From Elmis aenea (taxonomy: Eukaryota; Arthropoda; Insecta; Coleoptera; Elmidae): DNA of 64,000 bases. The stretch is taken from the NCBI GenBank assembly GCA_947652605.1, contig OX393578.1, positions 1,798,001 through 1,862,000 on the forward strand, in the 5' to 3' direction. Below are positions 60,856-64,000 of the stretch, one piece after another; position 1 is the stretch's first letter; each line of letters opens with the position of its first letter. A program made the translations under genes and the position numbers. The notes beneath the pieces were generated by a model. It was not told the DNA's origin. It did no database searches and saw only the letters and a list, made by a program, of their open reading frames with translations.

Positions 60856-60959
60856 AAGCTGGAACGTCAGACAAAATCCAATATCAAGCTTCTGTCGTTG
60901 GATTAATTGTAGGTTGGATTATGTGCGGTCACGTCTTTTGGCGATTAGCCATGAAAAAT
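60738..60959 (+). repeat. perfect 110-bp tandem duplication inside COX7A copy 1
   Basis: 60738-60849 is identical base for base to 60848-60959 (two bases of overlap). The repeat covers the last 37 codons or so. Because 110 is not a multiple of three, the stop codon is created at the junction (ACC TAA). No mismatch at all implies either a very recent event or an assembly artefact. Confidence 0.95.
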
Positions 60960-61078
60960 TAATTATTATTTCGTTAGTAAATATGTAGTTTTAAAATGTA
61001 TCTACAATGTACATTGTAAATTTTTTGAATTAAATTATAAATTAGTCATTTGTATAGAGATTATTTCAGTACAAGATA

Positions 61079-61236
61079 TTAACGGTTGTAAGTATTCACA
61101 AGCAAAGTAATAAGAAAATACTAATAGAATAGAAAATTTTATTAAAGAGCAATGCATTACATAATTAATTGATAAAATATAAATAATTAAGCTCCGTTTT
61201 GGCGGCCTCTGCACCTGCTTCCGCTTTCTCACTACT
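61079..61236 (-). pseudogene. truncated copy of the 3' end of the small minus-strand gene
   Basis: Minus text EKAEAGAEAAKTEL matches EKTEAAAEAAKKEL at the C-terminus of the 63.8 kb gene, but the first 28 codons or so are absent. The frame then runs past the normal stop to NYLYFIN. An AATAAA (61137-61142 on minus) is retained. Produced by the duplication boundary falling within the gene. Confidence 0.7.
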
Positions 61237-62235
61237 AAAAACAATTTTTTTCAAATACAATGGCCACATTATCTTAATTTTTTATTGCAAAATTAAATTC
61301 TGCATCAATCTATATTAGCATTCAGCATTCCCTATACCTATCTGCAATAATTTTCAAGTTATTATTAATGTGGGATTTAAATTGGCCGCCAACCCCCCTC
61401 CGACCACTAAGCCAGAGCGCCACGAGCGCCACCGTAATAGAAAGAAAGCGGGGTGCAGTTGTTGTTACGGGAGTGTCGAGACAACGTGCTAAACGACGAA
61501 GCAGCCGAGAACGAAGCGTTTTATTTAAAGTGTATTTTAAATACGATTATTTTACAATTAAACAAATAAACTAAACTTCAATCTTTCTTTTACGAATACC
61601 AGCCCTACATTAATATTAAGGATTTTTGATACGGTTAATAGAAAGAAAATTGTAACATTTTTAAGTAGCAAGTCTTGGAAATGACAACAAATGCCCATAT
61701 TAATAACTTTCAACCACTTTTATTGCGTTTGTCTGTTGTGGTCATAAATATGGAAAATCAAGAGTATGTCCATTTATGAAAAATTTTGTCTTTCTCATTA
61801 CTAGCTATGACGTGCCCTTTCAAGTCCCCCCCCCTGTCACCGGCCCTGTTGTGTATAGATTGTAAGTATTGTATAAAGGTTGTATGTATTGTATTGTGTC
61901 TTAATTCTGTAGTATATGCATGTTTTATTATTTATTGCTTTATTGCATCACTATTTCTTCAAATTTCGCAAGCAATTACTATTTACTTTTGTTGTTCAAT
62001 GGGTTTATTCATTGTGAGTTAGTGTTAATTTTAAAGATTTGGTCATTTTGTAAAATACCTCTAAAAAAACATTAAGACTTGCTAATTCAATTAACATCTT
62101 TGACAGCAAAATTAAATAGTAACTGTGATTTTCAAAAACAAAAAAAATATAAAATTTTGGAAGAGTTCAAAATTCCCGCGTTAATTAGTACCTCTACTCT
62201 AGACACACGAATAGTGGCTATTTTGTAGTGTCTCA
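61237..62235. other. spacer between duplicated units; no gene seen
   Basis: Contains a GC-rich island at 61381-61505 that codes nothing recognisable. On minus it includes TGGCTTAGTGGTCGG (tRNA A-box-like, 61400-61414). The rest is AT-rich. Confidence 0.4.
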
Positions 62236-62287
62236 AAGCGAATCAACTTATTAAAATTTCGTTCTGGAAACCTAAAATTTTAACACC

Positions 62288-63011
62288 ATGAACAATTCAT
62301 TGAAGGTAATGTGCATTTGTTGCTGTAATTTATAAAGAGATCACGAATTTTGCTTTAAAAAACCTAACACGTTGAAATATCATTTTAAATTCACATTTAC
62401 GTAATCGCATATGATGGAGCCGCCATTAGTTAAGGAATAATAAAATGAACTTAAATCTGTTTCCAGAGGATCGTCCCCATTGTGCTACGAAGTAGCCGTC
62501 AGTTTAGCCAAACTCAAACACTACGTAACGTCACGGAAGTTCCATCGGGCCAATTTAAGACATTAAAAGCAACACAGAAGAGATTTCAGGTAGGTAAAAG
62601 CAACAAAATTACATTTTATTATTTATTACTCGCCGCTACGTATTAAAATGTCAAATTTGGGGGCTGCTTAACAGTTACAGACCTAAGAACTATCGGGATT
62701 AGTTAGTACGGGTTGCCAAAATATCAAATTTGGGGGTTGCTTAACAATTCTGACCTAAGAACTATCGTGATTAGTACAGGTCGCCCCACCATCGTTGTTC
62801 ATGGCATGCTTTATTCCAAGTTTGACATATCTGTCAGTTGTATATAAATGTGAGTTATCTGTATATTATATCGTTTTAGATTGAGGATGGTGTACCTGTA
62901 TACCTTAAAGCTGGATTGTCAGACAAAATCATGTATCAAGTTTGTGCCGTTGGATTATTGGTAGGATTGATTATGTGCGGTCAGACCTTCTGGAAATTAG
63001 CCAACAAATAA
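62288..63011 (+). CDS. COX7A: cytochrome c oxidase subunit 7A-like, copy 2
   Basis: Exons 62288-62305 (MNNSLK), 62467-62589, 62880-63011, same phases and exon sizes as copy 1; 90 residues. It shares RIVPIVLRSSRQFSQTQTLR, then LKATQKRFQIEDGVPVYLKA and a helix AVGLLVGLIMCGQTFWKL ending ANK. Differences from copy 1 are mostly conservative and the frame is intact, so both copies appear to be under selection. They may be general and tissue-biased isoforms (inference). Intron 2 carries a 70-bp tandem duplication; the 3' flank carries two insertions absent from unit 1. Confidence 0.88.
62645..62785 (+). repeat. diverged tandem duplication in intron 2 of COX7A copy 2
   Basis: 62645-62717 and 62718-62785 both read AAAAT-TCAAATTTGGGGG ... 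GACCTAAGAACTATCG ... GGT-GCC. The same segment is single in copy 1 (from about 60546). The two repeats differ at several positions, so the duplication is older than the exact 110-bp one. Confidence 0.8.
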
Positions 63012-63040
63012 ATTATTATTTCGTTAGTAAATATGTAGTT

Positions 63041-63406
63041 CTGGGCAAATCTGGTAACGACTATCCCAAATTATTAAATTATAAAACTGTATAGTGGTAT
63101 TTAATGATGGAAATGTATATAAAGCTAAATAATTCCTTTATTAAGTCATTTCAAATTTTAAAACCTATATAAATTGTCCAGGTCTGGTACTTTTGGTTTG
63201 CCTACCAGTCACTATTGTTGTATTATATTACTTTAATTTTTATAACTTATTTAAAAATAAAGCTTTAACCTGACGTTCTTTTACTGATTAAAACGGTTGG
63301 TTCTTTTGTATTTTTTCTTCAAGAAAAGAGACTATATGTGATCCAGTGTAATAATGAAATTTAGAATTTAATAATTCGGGACTGCCGTCAACAGGTATGC
63401 CTAGTT
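63041..63406. mobile_element. 366-bp insertion flanked by TAGTT, unknown family
   Basis: Unit 1 reads directly ATGTAGTTTTAAAATGTATCTAC, while unit 2 has 366 extra bases between ATGTAGTT and TTGAAATATATCTAC. TAGTT is found at 63036-63040 and 63402-63406, compatible with a 5-bp target duplication. Internal text includes CTGGGCAAATCTGG and GTCCAGGTCTGGTAC. No coding capacity and no clear terminal repeats. Confidence 0.6.
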
Positions 63407-63497
63407 TTGAAATATATCTACAATGTACATTGTTAATTTTTGAATTAAATTATAAGGTAATTAGTCATTTGTGTAGAGATTATTTCAGTACGAGATA

Positions 63498-63724
63498 TTA
63501 ACGGTTGTATGGGTTCGATTCCCAGGGCCGACTGTCATTGTAGGGGTTTCAGGTGGTTTCCTCTATGGTTAAGGCAAATGCTGTGGCGGTACTTCCACCT
63601 ATCCTTACCCATCCTTGACTATCCATATCCCTACCCTCTTACGACTGAAGAGGGGGTCAACCCCCCTGTAGCAGTCTCCGCGCGAGCGGAACAATCACGT
63701 GACCTTTGACCTTTAACGGTTGTA
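63498..63724 (+). mobile_element. SINE-like insertion with 12-bp target duplication
   Basis: TTAACGGTTGTA is at 63498-63509 and 63713-63724, bracketing about 203 GC-rich bases. The insert begins with TGGGTTCGATTCCCAGGGCC, containing a tRNA B box (GGTTCGATTCC). The A-box half is missing, so the copy is probably 5'-truncated. It ends CACGTGACCTTTGACC. Unit 1 retains the empty site (about 61078-61090, single TTAACGGTTGTA followed by AGTATTCACAAGC). Confidence 0.8.
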
Positions 63725-63825
63725 AGTATTCACAAGCAAAGTAATAAGAAAATACAAGTAGAATAGAAAATTACTTTTATGAAAGAGCAATGTTATACAT
63801 AATTAATTGATAAAGATATAAATAA

Positions 63826-63966
63826 TTAAGATTTAGTTTTAAGCTCCTTTTTGGCGGCCTCTGCAGCTGCTTCTGTTTTTTCAAATTCTGAGATGAGTTC
63901 TTCTACTTCTTTGCTCGTTAAAATGTGAATTTCCGTTTTTCCATCTACACGAGTGAGTGTCGCCAT
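63826..63966 (-). CDS. small 46-residue protein, unidentified
   Basis: ATG at 63966-63964, stop TAA at 63828-63826. Codes MATLTRVDGKTEIHILTSKE, VEELISEFEKTEAAAEAAKK, ELKTKS: a short N-terminal strand-like part and an acidic/Ala helix. A TTTACAG splice acceptor lies 5 bases before the ATG, so a leader exon probably lies beyond the window. The C-terminal third was copied into unit 1 of the COX7A duplication. Transcribed towards COX7A copy 2. I do not recognise the family. Confidence 0.6.
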   Translation of the reverse strand: MATLTRVDGKTEIHILTSKEVEELISEFEKTEAAAEAAKKELKTKS

Positions 63967-64000
63967 TTCAACTGTAAATTAACATCAAATTTAATGTCGT

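Larger units (their letters stand above)
60126..63874. repeat. segmental tandem duplication carrying two COX7A genes
   Basis: Unit 1 (about 60126-61236) and unit 2 (about 62236-63874) align from just before the ATG of each COX7A copy, through both introns and the 3' flank, into the last codons of a small minus-strand gene. Unit 2 holds the intact small gene, unit 1 only its 3' end, so unit 1 looks like the derived copy. Differences: 110-bp exon duplication (unit 1), intron duplication, 366-bp and SINE-like insertions (unit 2). Confidence 0.8.

Noticed and set aside
61368..61420. tRNA gene on minus (A-box-like TGGCTTAGTGGTCGG, B-box-like GGCCAATTTAAATCCC)
   Set aside because: The boxes are only about 12 bases apart, too close for a tRNA; the B box is degenerate and no cloverleaf forms. 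At most a SINE relic.

Overview
The window looks like AT-rich nuclear DNA of an insect, probably a beetle (inference). It has split genes with GT-AG introns, some only about 50 bases long. It also carries an adenosine/amine-type receptor, a myofilin-like muscle gene, nuclear genes for mitochondrial proteins, and remains of LINE, mariner and MITE elements. Nothing bacterial or viral was recognised.

Layout. Bases 1-8.5 kb are gene-poor, with one internally deleted LINE (3.55-4.60 kb). A three-exon rhodopsin-family GPCR lies on + at 8.7-13.9 kb. From 54.0 kb down to at least 29.5 kb, and perhaps to 17.1 kb, the minus strand holds a long exon-rich region. The first exon (54000-53923, behind a TATA box) ends in phase 0 and can join several phase-0 exons. 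Two of these carry their own stops (51.4-51.8 and 48.4-48.7 kb). Others lead through tyrosine-rich exons (42.2-39.6 kb) and connecting exons (38.1 and 36.5 kb) into a coiled-coil, glutamate-tailed C-terminus (30.6-29.5 kb). I call the first exon with its short partners myofilin-like. Whether the coiled-coil part is the same gene or a neighbour with its own starts is not settled by sequence alone, but all phases fit and every chain I assembled stays open. Introns here hold MITEs, a mariner remnant, a reverse-transcriptase scrap and a four-unit tandem array with an ABAB order.

From 56.5 kb the + strand is compact: a DDX51/Dbp73D-type RNA helicase (seven exons), mitochondrial ribosomal protein L40 (five exons), and two tandem cytochrome c oxidase subunit 7A-like genes (three exons each). 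The COX7A genes sit in a segmental duplication that also copied the 3' end of a small minus-strand gene (63.8-64.0 kb). Comparing the two units shows later events: a 110-bp exact tandem duplication in the last exon of copy 1, an intron duplication in copy 2, a 366-bp insertion, and a SINE-like insertion with 12-bp target duplications whose empty site survives in unit 1.

Together the right-hand genes serve ribosome biogenesis, mitochondrial translation and the respiratory chain; the minus-strand complex is probably sarcomeric. The most unusual material is the combinatorial exon set of the minus-strand gene, the COX7A duplication with its insertion record, and a dispersed palindromic repeat whose ends carry a hammerhead-like core motif.
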